DNA from: JBMOPD01 sp049323615
GTDB lineage: Bacteria > Bacillota > Desulfotomaculia > Desulfotomaculales > Desulfocucumaceae
Direction of reading: 5' to 3'
DNA: 24,868 nucleotides
NCBI GenBank assembly: GCA_049323615.1
Contig: JBMOPD010000092.1
Location: 1 to 24,868 of the forward strand
In this document: in pieces, positions 1 to 7,688 of the stretch
Position numbering within the stretch: the stretch's first letter is position 1
How the letters are laid out: each line of letters opens with the position of its first letter
The notes under the pieces: generated by a model
The model's input: the letters and a program-made list of their open reading frames with translations, nothing else
Told to the model about the DNA's origin: nothing
Databases searched by the model: none
Made by a program: the position numbers and the translations under genes

Positions 1-29
1 AGGGGTTAGCCAGGTAATAATTGCAAAGT

Positions 30-120
30 GGCTTGAACGAAGTTCAAGCCAGCACTTTTAGGTGCTGGCTTGTAACATGCCCTTATAGGGCTAGAGCAAA
101 CCACCCGTTTTACGGGTGGT
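30..120. mobile_element. Cluster of perfect hairpins, possible IS200/IS605-type end remnant
   Basis: Four inverted repeats lie side by side. GGCTTGAAC (30-38) pairs with 42-50 around a 3-nt loop. CAAGCCAGCAC (45-55) pairs with 62-72. GCCCT (79-83) pairs with 87-91. ACCACCCG (100-107) pairs with 113-120 and is followed by CATGAT. The first two share bases 45-50, so they cannot form together. Subterminal hairpins like these, especially the ACCACCCG/CGGGTGGT one, recall the ends and omega-RNA region of IS200/IS605 elements; that resemblance is from memory and not tested. No transposase or TnpB lies inside the window, so the element would be a remnant or extend left of base 1. It could instead be a terminator or attenuator for a neighbouring gene. 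Confidence 0.35.
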
Positions 121-197
121 CATGATATCCTGCCTGAAGTAATTATATTTCCGGCAGATTGTCACAACAAAATTAGCCAGGCCCCGAAATTTTTTTA

Positions 198-232
198 TTC
201 TGGATTCTGGCTTCTGAATTCTGAATTCTGAC
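198..232. repeat. 7-nt tandem array, five units
   Basis: Five in-phase units of consensus TTCTGRM (TTCTGGA, TTCTGGC, TTCTGAA, TTCTGAA, TTCTGAC) run without indels and end two bases before the stop codon of the permease gene at 235. Similar 7-nt arrays lie at 4262-4303 and about 22000-22028, also at gene 3' ends. Function is unknown. Confidence 0.8.
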
Positions 233-234
233 TG

Positions 235-1416
235 TCATTCCCGCCTGAGAGCTTCAATGGGGTTCAGCCGGGCTGCCTTGTTGGCCGGCAGTATGCCGAA
301 GATTACGCCGACAAGGGCCGAGAAGGCAAACGCCACCAGCACCGTCCACCATGAGACCAGGGAAGGCCATTTGGCCAGCCTGGCGATCAAAAGAGCCCCT
401 CCTATTCCCAGGGTCATCCCGATGACGCCACCCAGCAGGCAGAGGACAACGGCCTCGATCAGGAACTGCACCAGTACGTCGCGCCGGCGGGCCCCCAGGG
501 CCATGCGGATGCCAATCTCCCTGGTACGCTCGGTAACCGATACCAGCATGATGTTCATCACGCCGATTCCTCCCACCAGCAGCGAAATGCCGGCAATGGC
601 GCTGATAATCAGAGTCATGATGCCGGTGACCTTGTTGGCGGTCTGCATCTGCTGCTCCATGCTGACCCCGTTATAGCGCCCCGGAGCCTGGTGCCTGCGC
701 TCCAGCACCTTGATGGTCTGGCTGAGGGCGGTTTCCACCTGTTCCTTGCTGACGGCGCTTCCTTCAAAATAGGATATGTAGTTGCTGAAAAGATACTGCC
801 AGACATTGATGGGAATATATATCTTCGGGCTCTCCCCGAACCCCAGGACCGAATCGCCCTTGGCTATAACGCCCACCACAACGAAGGGCGTACTTTTAAT
901 CACCACTTTCTGGCCCAGGGGGTCGGCCCGCCCGAACAGTTCCTCGGCCAGTTCCTGGTCCAGCACGGCCACCCGGCGGCCGCCCCGGTCGTCTTCATCG
1001 CTGAAAAAGTGCCCGCTTTTGATGTTAATCTTTCTTATGTGAGCAAGGTCCGCGTTAACTCCGTTCACCTGGGCGGCCTTATTATTCCTGGACCCCCGCA
1101 CATCAGCCACGGTACTGTTTACGGGAGAGAGGTGACTGACCTCCGGCACCCGGCTCTTGATTATCTCCACGTCCTGCAGGGCGAACTCCCGGCCGGTGAA
1201 CACCTCGCTTTTCCGCCAATTTATCATCACCGCGAAAATGTTGGTGCCCACCTTTTCCATCTCCGACATCAGCAGCGCCCGCCCGGCCTGCCCCACCGCC
1301 ACCACCGCGATCACCGCCGCGATGCCGATGACGATGCCCAGGGTGGTCAAAAAAGACCGCAGCTTGCTGGCCGCAATCCCCTCCAGGGCCACCCTGACGG
1401 ACTCCAGAATGTTCAT
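235..1416 (-). CDS. MacB/FtsX-type ABC transporter permease
   Basis: Permease of a MacB-like export complex, about 393 residues. After a short N-terminus (MNILESVRVALEGI) comes a first membrane segment rich in T, G, I, V and A, then a large extracytoplasmic MacB-type core domain. Three C-terminal membrane helices follow, carrying the family motifs GGIGVMNIMLVSV and TREIGIRMALGAR. The longer open frame begins at 1437, but ATG at 1414-1416 has GGGAGGT nine bases upstream and overlaps the TGA of the ATPase gene as ATGA, so translational coupling supports this start. It is the last gene of the yip1-like/macA-like/ATPase/permease set. The cargo cannot be told from sequence; peptides, antibiotics or cell-envelope material are typical of the family. 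Confidence 0.9.
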   Translation of the reverse strand: MNILESVRVALEGIAASKLRSFLTTLGIVIGIAAVIAVVAVGQAGRALLMSEMEKVGTNIFAVMINWRKSEVFTGREFALQDVEIIKSRVPEVSHLSPVNSTVADVRGSRNNKAAQVNGVNADLAHIRKINIKSGHFFSDEDDRGGRRVAVLDQELAEELFGRADPLGQKVVIKSTPFVVVGVIAKGDSVLGFGESPKIYIPINVWQYLFSNYISYFEGSAVSKEQVETALSQTIKVLERRHQAPGRYNGVSMEQQMQTANKVTGIMTLIISAIAGISLLVGGIGVMNIMLVSVTERTREIGIRMALGARRRDVLVQFLIEAVVLCLLGGVIGMTLGIGGALLIARLAKWPSLVSWWTVLVAFAFSALVGVIFGILPANKAARLNPIEALRRE

Positions 1417-2144
1417 GGTCCGGCCACCTCCCGGCATTCCAAAGTGGCACCGGCAGCCTGCAGGGGGTCCCCGTTCCTTTCATCGTCAACCAACTGGCCA
1501 TCCCTGAATTGCAGGATCCTGGAAGCATAGAGCGCGATGTCCCGCTCGTGGGTAACCAGCACGATTGTGGTTCCGCTTCTGTTCAATTCCTGGAAAATGG
1601 CCATTATTTCCCGGCCCGAGCGGGTATCCAGGTTTCCGGTGGGCTCATCGGCCAGCAGTATCACCGGCCTGTTCACCACGGCCCGGGCAATGGCCACCCG
1701 CTGCACCTGCCCGCCGGAAAGCTGGCTGGGACGGTGGTACACCCTTTCGGCCAGTCCCACCATCTCCAGGGCCTTAAGCGCCCTCTCCCTTCTTTCCCCG
1801 GCGGCCACCCCGGCATAAAGCATGGGCAGCTCCACGTTGCGCAGGGCGGTCATGCGGGGCAGCAGGTTGAAGGTCTGAAAGACAAAGCCTATTTTTCTGT
1901 TTCTCACCGCCGCCAGTTCCACGTCTCCCAGGCGGGTGACATCCACACCGTCCAGTATATAGGTGCCGGCGGTGGGCGTATCCAGGCATCCCAGCAGGTT
2001 CATCAGGGTGGACTTGCCCGACCCCGACGGCCCCATGACAGCCACGAACTGGCCAGGCGGAATATGGAGATTTACGTCCCGGAGGGCGATTACCGGATGA
2101 ACACCCTGATTGTATGTTTTACCCAGGCCGGCTATTTTAATCAT
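1413..2144 (-). CDS. ABC transporter ATP-binding protein, MacB/LolD type
   Basis: Cytoplasmic ATPase of the exporter, 243 residues. Visible motifs are Walker A GPSGSGKST (38-46), Q-loop Q91, signature LSGGQ (143-147), Walker B ILLADEP (163-169) and the switch histidine H200. The family pattern LSGGQQQRVAIARA reads LSGGQVQRVAIARA here, a conservative change outside the core. The C-terminus runs about 20 residues past the usual end, to EVAGP. ATG at 2142-2144 overlaps the adaptor's TGA as ATGA, and GGGAGGG lies four bases upstream. It pairs with the permease that follows. All catalytic residues are present, so I expect it to be active. Confidence 0.95.
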   Translation of the reverse strand: MIKIAGLGKTYNQGVHPVIALRDVNLHIPPGQFVAVMGPSGSGKSTLMNLLGCLDTPTAGTYILDGVDVTRLGDVELAAVRNRKIGFVFQTFNLLPRMTALRNVELPMLYAGVAAGERRERALKALEMVGLAERVYHRPSQLSGGQVQRVAIARAVVNRPVILLADEPTGNLDTRSGREIMAIFQELNRSGTTIVLVTHERDIALYASRILQFRDGQLVDDERNGDPLQAAGATLECREVAGP

Positions 2145-3454
2145 TTTTGCCCTCCCGGGGACCCTGCCCTCAAGCCGGGGACTTCCTTCACCTGAACGCC
2201 GTCCTTTACCTTTTCCCCGGGATTGATAACAACCTTTTCCCCTTCATTGAGGCCGGCCAGCACCTCGGTGTACAGTTCTGTATTGAGGCCGGCTTTTATT
2301 TCACGCAGCCTGGCCGTCTGGTTTTCCAGCACGAATACGTACTTCCTGTTGTCTTCCTTCTCCACCACGGCTTCGTACGGCACCACCAGGGCCTGCTTCT
2401 TTTCCGTGGTGATTATGGTTATGTCGGCGGTATATCCCGGCCGAAGTCCGGCTGTATCCCCCTCAACATTAACCGTGACGGGAATCTCCATGGAACTTCC
2501 GCCGCGGTCGTTGGTTTTCACCACCGCCCCCGGGGAAACACTGGCCAGTGCCCCCCTGAACTTGCTTTCCGGCGCGGCGGCGGCCTTTACTTCCACCCTC
2601 TGACCCGTCTTAAGCCGGCTGCTGTCCCCTTCGCTGATGGAGGCCGTTATTTCCAGCCTGTCCGGGTTCCCAACGGTCAGCAGCCTGGTCCGGGCGGCCA
2701 CCGCATCACCCTCCGCAACTTCCACCGTGAAAACCATCCCGTCCATCTCGGCCTTCACGTTGGCGCGGTTATACTGTTTCTCGGCCTTTTCATACTGTGC
2801 CCGGGCCGCATTGAGCTGGGCCTCCAGGGACCTGATCTCATTGCCGGCTATGGCCCCGGACTCCCTGGCGGCCAGGTTGACCCGGGCGGTTTTTAAATCG
2901 GCTTCACTGTTCCGGTACTCAAGCCTTGCGGCCTCAAAATCCTGGTTGCTGACTGCCCCCTGCCGGTAAAGGGCCTCGTTTCTCTCGTATTTTAATCTTG
3001 AGACCTCAAAGGCGGCCTCGGCCTTTTCCACTTCCGCCCTCAACTTTTGAACATCCAGGGGCAGTTGGGCCAAAGCCTTGGCGTAATTAGCCGCCTGCTG
3101 ATCCAGGTGGGCCCGGGCCTCTTTTAAACCGGCCTCAAGGTCACCGTCATCCAGTACAATCAGCAACTGGCCCTTTTGCACCCGGTCTCCCGGCCGGACC
3201 AGTATTTTTTGCACCGTGGCGGCGCTTTCAGCATAGACATCCTGCTTTTCAACCAGTCTCACCCGTCCGGTGGCAAACACGCTGTCCTGTATTTCCTTCA
3301 TCTCGGCCCTGGCGGCCTGAACCGGGATCCGGTCTCCCTCCCGGCCCCTGGCCAGGTTTAATCCCACCACCAGCGCCACCACGGCCAAAAGCCCCAGGCC
3401 GGCCAATATTTTTTTGCGCCGGCCCAATTTCTCCAAAACAATACCTGCCCGCAA
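2141..3454 (-). CDS. MacA-like HlyD/RND-type membrane-fusion adaptor
   Basis: Adaptor subunit of the MacAB-type exporter, about 437 residues. One N-terminal membrane segment (KKILAGLGLLAVVALVVG) anchors it. Then come the lipoyl half-motif (VQKILVRPGDRVQKGQLLIVLDD), a long helical hairpin rich in E, K, A and Q, the second lipoyl half (ANVKAEMDGMVFTVEVAEGD), and beta-barrel and membrane-proximal domains. The open frame extends to a TTG at 3505 with no ribosome site. AAGGAG lies eight bases before the TTG at 3452-3454, which I take as the start. In a single-membrane bacterium such adaptors act outside the membrane without a TolC partner. The stop overlaps the ATPase start. Confidence 0.88.
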   Translation of the reverse strand: MRAGIVLEKLGRRKKILAGLGLLAVVALVVGLNLARGREGDRIPVQAARAEMKEIQDSVFATGRVRLVEKQDVYAESAATVQKILVRPGDRVQKGQLLIVLDDGDLEAGLKEARAHLDQQAANYAKALAQLPLDVQKLRAEVEKAEAAFEVSRLKYERNEALYRQGAVSNQDFEAARLEYRNSEADLKTARVNLAARESGAIAGNEIRSLEAQLNAARAQYEKAEKQYNRANVKAEMDGMVFTVEVAEGDAVAARTRLLTVGNPDRLEITASISEGDSSRLKTGQRVEVKAAAAPESKFRGALASVSPGAVVKTNDRGGSSMEIPVTVNVEGDTAGLRPGYTADITIITTEKKQALVVPYEAVVEKEDNRKYVFVLENQTARLREIKAGLNTELYTEVLAGLNEGEKVVINPGEKVKDGVQVKEVPGLRAGSPGGQK

Positions 3455-3535
3455 CAAAAGTACTCCTTCCCCCGCAAACAATTTTATATGTATAGACGTA
3501 TCCAAAGGAAAAATCGCTTCAGCTTCTTACAAAAA

Positions 3536-4234
3536 TTAGGCGGCCACCCTGCCAATCCCGGAAATAAAGGTCATTCCCACAATGTACAGGACCCACAGGG
3601 CTGCGAGGTAGATGAAGGTTCTCCAGAAAGGGATTTTCATGGCCAGGGAACCGCCCAGGGCGGTTAAAACCAGTGACCAGACGACAAAGGGATCCATGTG
3701 GCTCAGCAGTATATACGCCTTTCCCGGGACCAGGTCGGGGGCAGGCATAAAAAGCGCCGGGCTGATGGTCACCCGGGCCATGCTCCGGGCCGGAGTGGCC
3801 AGTATGATTGCGGTCTTGACTATACTGCCCAGCAGAACGGGCAGGTAGGCAAAGACGGTAACGGCAAACAGGGGCTTAAACCCGGCCTTTTCCCCGGTGA
3901 AGGCGTTGAACAGCTTCAGCAGGCCGGCCATCACCAGCCATAGCACCGGCGGTATTATAACCGCGGCGGCCAGGGCGGACACCACGGCGGCGTTTACGGC
4001 TATATCCATCTGGAGTGCTGAAAGTTTTACCCCCGGGGGCAGGTTCTGCATGGTCCAGGCGGTAAACTCCCGGATTTTCGGTACCAGTACGGCGGTAAGA
4101 GCCAGGTTGGCGGCCAGTATCAGCCCGCCGGCGCCCACAAAGTCGGGCTTTTGCGCTATATGGTCCAGCGTCCGGGCCGGGCTCCCCCAGATCACCCCGT
4201 AAACCTTTTTCCATAAAGACATGGTTTCGTTCAT
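3536..4234 (-). CDS. Yip1-family integral membrane protein
   Basis: 232 residues with about five hydrophobic segments and the N-terminal pattern of bacterial Yip1-domain proteins (SLWKKVYGVIWGSPARTLDHIAQKP). The function of the bacterial family is not known. It precedes the adaptor gene by 81 bp and is on the same strand. YIP1-like genes often sit next to MacAB-like exporters in Gram-positive anaerobes; that statement is from memory. A role in exporter assembly or membrane organisation is inference. ATG at 4232-4234 is preceded by AAGGGGGT. Confidence 0.75.
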   Translation of the reverse strand: MNETMSLWKKVYGVIWGSPARTLDHIAQKPDFVGAGGLILAANLALTAVLVPKIREFTAWTMQNLPPGVKLSALQMDIAVNAAVVSALAAAVIIPPVLWLVMAGLLKLFNAFTGEKAGFKPLFAVTVFAYLPVLLGSIVKTAIILATPARSMARVTISPALFMPAPDLVPGKAYILLSHMDPFVVWSLVLTALGGSLAMKIPFWRTFIYLAALWVLYIVGMTFISGIGRVAA

Positions 4235-4261
4235 TTGTTAACCCCCTTCGTTTAAAGTGAA

Positions 4262-4303
4262 CCTATCCCCCAATCCCCAATCCCTGACCCATAACCATTA
4301 ACC
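4262..4303. repeat. 7-nt tandem array, six degenerate units
   Basis: Six 7-nt units (CCTATCC, CCCAATC, CCCAATC, CCTGACC, CATAACC, ATTAACC) run in phase without indels. The last unit covers the stop codon (4298-4300) of the cysteine-cluster gene, so the array's edge is coding sequence on the minus strand. Read on the minus strand it is G- and T-rich (GATTGGG GATTGGG). Confidence 0.7.
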
Positions 4304-4828
4304 CAGGAGCCTCCTCCACGGCTCCGCCGCCTCCCTGTCAATCCTGGCCGAATACTCCCGCACACTGTCCCGCACCGGGCCGTAACCAAGAAGCTCAAGC
4401 CAGACCCGCCGTACGGCCTCCGCGAAGGCCGGGTTCAGGGCCCCCGGGTACCCCATCCTGACCAGCGGGCAGATAAACAGGGCGTCGACGTCCAGAACTA
4501 TCTCCAGACTGTCCGACTGATCCAGGCGGGGCGCCAGGGGAAACAGCCTGCAGGCCAGGGGCCTCTTCTCCCGCGGGCATTTTGCCCGGCAGTTGAAAAG
4601 AAGCGGTTTTCTCCCGGTAAAATGTTCGACTTTTCCGGGGTGCTCCTCAATGCGGTACCACGGGGCCTCCCCTGCAAACATCCTCTCCTCCCCGGGAAAA
4701 AGGTACACCCCCGGGCCTCCCCCCTGTTCCGAACAACACTTCTTTCCGCACAGCCGGCCGCAGTCCTCCGTCAAAGGCGTCAGCTCCCCAATCATTTCGT
4801 ACAACCGCTCCCATTTGACTTTATCCAT
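4298..4828 (-). CDS. YkgJ-type cysteine-cluster protein (putative metal/Fe-S site)
   Basis: About 176 residues. Cysteines cluster as CGRLCGKKCC near the N-terminus, then NCRAKC, then RPLACRLFP, and a last ICP. RPxxCRxFP with an upstream CxxxCC is the hallmark of the CxxCxxCC/YkgJ family, thought to bind zinc or an Fe-S cluster; its biological role is unknown. ATG at 4841-4843 opens the frame five codons earlier but lacks a ribosome site. ATG at 4826-4828, preceded by GGGGATTAATTTC, begins MDKVKWERLY, so I chose it with moderate confidence. It lies upstream of the efflux genes on the same strand, 63 bp away, but a shared function is not evident. Confidence 0.8.
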   Translation of the reverse strand: MDKVKWERLYEMIGELTPLTEDCGRLCGKKCCSEQGGGPGVYLFPGEERMFAGEAPWYRIEEHPGKVEHFTGRKPLLFNCRAKCPREKRPLACRLFPLAPRLDQSDSLEIVLDVDALFICPLVRMGYPGALNPAFAEAVRRVWLELLGYGPVRDSVREYSARIDREAAEPWRRLLG

Positions 4829-4871
4829 GAAATTAATCCCCATTCACTATATTGACATATCAACCTTGTAA

Positions 4872-4880
4872 ATTATATCA
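4872..4880 (-). promoter_or_regulatory. Extended -10 promoter for the YkgJ-type gene
   Basis: On the minus strand the sequence is TGATATAAT, a perfect extended -10 (TGnTATAAT), with no good -35. It predicts a start of transcription near 4865, about 37 bases before the chosen ATG. The surroundings are strongly A+T rich. Confidence 0.5.
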
Positions 4881-4914
4881 AAAAAACCATCAATGAGATA
4901 TGATATAACAAGAC

Positions 4915-4939
4915 AAAGGAGGGTAAAACACCCTCCTTT
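4915..4939 (-). terminator. Intrinsic terminator of the mmgE-tct-gntR operon
   Basis: AAAGGAGGGT pairs perfectly with ACCCTCCTTT around the loop AAAAC. On the minus strand the stem is followed by G TCTTGTT, a weak T-tract extended by the stem's own TTT. It lies 50 bp past the gntR stop and before the promoter of the next minus-strand gene. Confidence 0.6.
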
Positions 4940-4989
4940 TGATAGTGCCGAATCCCCTTTTAGTCTGAATTTACTGCATCTGTCGACAT

Positions 4990-5658
4990 CTAAACCTTCG
5001 CCCTGCTTTTACTTATAATTTGCAGGGTAGCGGCCGACAGGGCATTCCGGATGTGAGCCCTGGCCACGGCTTCCGCCAAATCAGGGTCCCTGCAAGCAAT
5101 GGCCTCGTAAATTGCCTTGTGTTCCTTAATATTTTCCGGAGGGCGGGCAGTGTGGGACAGGGACGTGGACATAACCATACTGACATGGGATCGGATAGTG
5201 CTTAAGGCATTTTCAAGATAAACGTTTCCCGACCCTTCCGCCATTGCGGCGTGAAACCTGGAATTAATCTGAGACAGTTTATATATGTCGTTTTTTGTAA
5301 CCGCTTCTTCAGCCTCTTTTATAGCTTCTCCCATAAGCTCAAGTTCCCCGACATTATTAATATTCCCCGCCATGAGCCGGGCAGCCAGACCCTCCAGCGT
5401 TTCCCTGAAGATGTACAGCTGCTTAACCTGCTCTACAGTGATGTTGGCAATGGTAACACCTTTCCTGGGCGTATAAACGATTATTCCTTCCTTCTCCAGT
5501 TTTCTCAGCGCTTCCCTTATTGGTGTCCTGCTCACATTCAGCTTTTCCGCCAGTTCCCTTTCGCTGAGTATTTCCCCCGGACGGAAGTGGCCTTCGGTTA
5601 TTAAACTGAGGAGATCTTTGAAAACCTGGCTGTGTTTAATCCCGTTTTTATTTTCCAT
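4990..5658 (-). CDS. GntR-family transcriptional regulator, FadR/FCD subfamily
   Basis: 222 residues. The N-terminal winged helix-turn-helix (about 8-72) contains LSERELAEKLNVSRTPIREALRKLE with the wing GIIVYTPRKGV. The C-terminal all-helical FCD domain has metal-ligand candidates H136, H180 and H202; the aspartate usual in DxxFH is N132 (INSRFH). It is the last gene of the mmgE-tctC-tctB-tctA-gntR run, 23 bp after tctA, so it is probably autoregulated. FCD regulators bind palindromes centred on GTATAC or GTnnAC, and two such sites flank the operon promoter (10077-10091 and 10212-10226). The effector is probably the imported carboxylate or a product of it, by inference. AGAGG lies about ten bases before the ATG. 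Confidence 0.93.
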   Translation of the reverse strand: MENKNGIKHSQVFKDLLSLITEGHFRPGEILSERELAEKLNVSRTPIREALRKLEKEGIIVYTPRKGVTIANITVEQVKQLYIFRETLEGLAARLMAGNINNVGELELMGEAIKEAEEAVTKNDIYKLSQINSRFHAAMAEGSGNVYLENALSTIRSHVSMVMSTSLSHTARPPENIKEHKAIYEAIACRDPDLAEAVARAHIRNALSAATLQIISKSRAKV

Positions 5659-5681
5659 GTTATGTCAACCTCTATTTCTGG

Positions 5682-7166
5682 CTACCTGGACTTTACCCTG
5701 TTTTTTCTAATTTCCTGAATTATCGGGGTGATTAGTGTCAAAAGGGCGGCAACCAGGAGCACCACTGTAATCGGGTGGGAGAAAAAGATGCTGAGGTCAC
5801 CTCCGGAAGTAATCAAGGCCCGGCGGAAGTTGACCTCCATCATAAAGCCCAACACGAGGGCCAGCACGACAGGAGCCATGGGAATGTCTATCTTTCTCAG
5901 TATGTACCCCAATATACCGCAAATTATCATCACCCAGACGGGGTACATGCTGTTGCTGTTGGCGTAGGCTCCCAGTACGCATATCCCGGCAACTATGGTG
6001 GCCAGCAGGCTTTTGGGGATATTTGTGACCTTCATCCATATGCGGGCGCCACCCAAACCTATGGCCACCATCAAGGGGACGCTGATCAGCAGGGAAGCAA
6101 AGATGGAGTAAGGGATTTCGGGGTTTTTCGTAAAGAGCAGCGGCCCCGGCTGCACTCCCTGGATAGTAAGGGCGCCGATCAGGATGGCCGTGCTTGCCGA
6201 CCCGGGCACCCCCAGGGCCAGCAAAGGCGCCAGCGCCCCGCTGACGGCCGAATTGTTTGCCGCTTCCGAAGCCATTATTCCCTCCGGGTTTCCTTTTCCG
6301 AACAGGTCCTTTTCCCTGGAAACCCTCCTTGCTTCATTATAACTGACCAGTGAGGCAATGGTAGCCCCCGCCCCTGGAATTACCCCTATAATATACCCGA
6401 TAAGCGGTGAGCGTATCAACGTAAGCCATCTTTGTCTAAAGAAATTCAGATCCACGCCCAGGCCGTGCAGCGGGGCCGGCTCCACCGGCTTTTCGCGTAC
6501 ATCCTCCAGCATGTAAAGCACCTCGGACAGGGCAAACAGGCCAATTAAGGCGGGCAGGAAGGGTATTCCCTCAAACAAATCCACTGTAAAGGCATAGCGG
6601 GGAATCCCGTTGATGGGGTCCAGGCCGATGGTCACGGCCAGCAGGCCTATAACCATGGCCAAAAAACCCTTTAACAGTGATTTTCCCCCCAGGCTGCTGA
6701 CCAGGCTTAAGCCAAATACCGCCAGGGCGAAATATTCCGAAGGGCCGAAGGCAAGGGCCATACCAGCCAGGGGGACCGCCGTGGCGATCAGCAGGACGGT
6801 GCTGAAAAACGCCCCGAAGCCGGAAGACAGAATGGATATGGTCAGGGCTTTCCCGGCCTGGCCGCTCTTGGCCAGCGGGTAGCCGTCAAAGGCCGTGGCG
6901 GCGGCGGCCGGCGTCCCCGGGGCATTCAAGAGTATGGCCGTGATGCCGCCGCCGTACTCCGCCGCCATGTAGAGAGACACCAGCAAAATCATAGACATCA
7001 CCGGATCCATTCCAAAGGTGAAGGGTATCAATAGGGCGATGCCTATACTGGGGGTCAGGCCCGGCATGGCCCCGACAAAGTAACCCACCACGGTCCCCGC
7101 CAGCAGTCCCGCCAGGTTCTTAACGGTAAACACGGTTCCAAACGCCGCAAAAAGGTGTTCAAACAT
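5682..7166 (-). CDS. tctA: Tripartite tricarboxylate transporter large membrane subunit, TctA family
   Basis: About 494 residues, the usual length for TctA, with roughly a dozen hydrophobic segments. Family signatures are GAMPGLTPSIGIALLIPFTFG near the N-terminus, NAPGTPAAAATAFDGYPLAK, GLDPINGIPRYAFT, GVIPGAGATIASLVSYNEAR, and ALGVPGSASTAILIGAL. The open frame extends 77 codons further upstream, but that part is hydrophilic read-through of tctB. ATG at 7164-7166 has GGAGGT seven bases before it and is the expected N-terminus (MFEHLF). It is the permease core that couples ion flux to uptake of a carboxylate delivered by TctC. It lies 17 bp after tctB. Confidence 0.95.
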   Translation of the reverse strand: MFEHLFAAFGTVFTVKNLAGLLAGTVVGYFVGAMPGLTPSIGIALLIPFTFGMDPVMSMILLVSLYMAAEYGGGITAILLNAPGTPAAAATAFDGYPLAKSGQAGKALTISILSSGFGAFFSTVLLIATAVPLAGMALAFGPSEYFALAVFGLSLVSSLGGKSLLKGFLAMVIGLLAVTIGLDPINGIPRYAFTVDLFEGIPFLPALIGLFALSEVLYMLEDVREKPVEPAPLHGLGVDLNFFRQRWLTLIRSPLIGYIIGVIPGAGATIASLVSYNEARRVSREKDLFGKGNPEGIMASEAANNSAVSGALAPLLALGVPGSASTAILIGALTIQGVQPGPLLFTKNPEIPYSIFASLLISVPLMVAIGLGGARIWMKVTNIPKSLLATIVAGICVLGAYANSNSMYPVWVMIICGILGYILRKIDIPMAPVVLALVLGFMMEVNFRRALITSGGDLSIFFSHPITVVLLVAALLTLITPIIQEIRKNRVKSR

Positions 7167-7183
7167 ATCCGGACCTCCACTTT

Positions 7184-7624
7184 TTACTTCGGCAGGGGGA
7201 CACCGAGAAGCACATCGAAAGCGCCAAGGGCAAACAGCAAAAACGAAGCAGTCATTATTAAAACGTGCCGCCATCTGTTTTCCCCCGCCAGAATAAGCAT
7301 GGCCGGAATAAAAACAGCCGTCGCAATATAGTATCCCGCCGGGGGCATGGCAAAGGCATATAGTATAAAAAGAAAAACCGAGGCCGTTATATTCCATTTT
7401 CTTTTTATAAAAATTTTACCGCCTGTCCTGACCTTCGGCACCGCCCGCCCGCTTAATGTCAAACCCAGAATAATCAGGGCCAGCGATATCAATTGGGGGA
7501 ATATTGCCGGTCCAGCGTCAAAGGGGTTCAGCGGCGGGGGAAATTTTTCCGCCAGCAGGTAAAACCATAAGCCCCAGCCGGCCAGGGCCAGTCCCACGAT
7601 CAATTCTCCCAGGTACATAGTCAT
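7184..7624 (-). CDS. tctB: Tripartite tricarboxylate transporter small membrane subunit, TctB family
   Basis: About 146 residues with four predicted membrane helices in the usual TctB layout. The family-like stretch FPPPLNPFDAGPAIFPQLIS follows helix 1, and the last two helices carry ENRWRHVLIMTASF and FDVLLGVPLPK. The open frame runs to 7666, but ATG at 7622-7624 is preceded by AAAGGGGTGA; the upstream codons lie in an intercistronic stem-loop. It is the small partner of TctA; its exact role in transport is poorly understood. Confidence 0.88.
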   Translation of the reverse strand: MTMYLGELIVGLALAGWGLWFYLLAEKFPPPLNPFDAGPAIFPQLISLALIILGLTLSGRAVPKVRTGGKIFIKRKWNITASVFLFILYAFAMPPAGYYIATAVFIPAMLILAGENRWRHVLIMTASFLLFALGAFDVLLGVPLPK

Positions 7625-7648
7625 GGGGATCACCCCTTTCCCGGTAAT

Positions 7649-7678
7649 GGGAGGTTGGCATGCCAATGCCGACCTCCC
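7649..7678 (-). other. Intercistronic stem-loop between tctC and tctB
   Basis: GGGAGGTTGGCAT (7649-7661) pairs with ATGCCGACCTCCC (7666-7678) over 13 bp, with a single mismatch (G-U in one orientation) and a GCCA loop. It begins ten bases after the tctC stop and ends just before the tctB ribosome site. No T-tract follows on the minus strand, so it is unlikely to be a full terminator. An mRNA-stabilising or partly terminating element that raises TctC over the membrane subunits is the natural reading. Confidence 0.75.
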
Positions 7679-7688
7679 CTGAACTGCA

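Noticed and set aside
691..1530. A 279-codon plus-strand frame opposite the permease gene
   Set aside because: Antisense shadow of the permease and ATPase genes; composition rich in H, P and G with no domain pattern.
7167..7397. Long N-terminal extension of TctA
   Set aside because: It is read-through of tctB in another frame; the internal ATG has GGAGGT and gives the family N-terminus.
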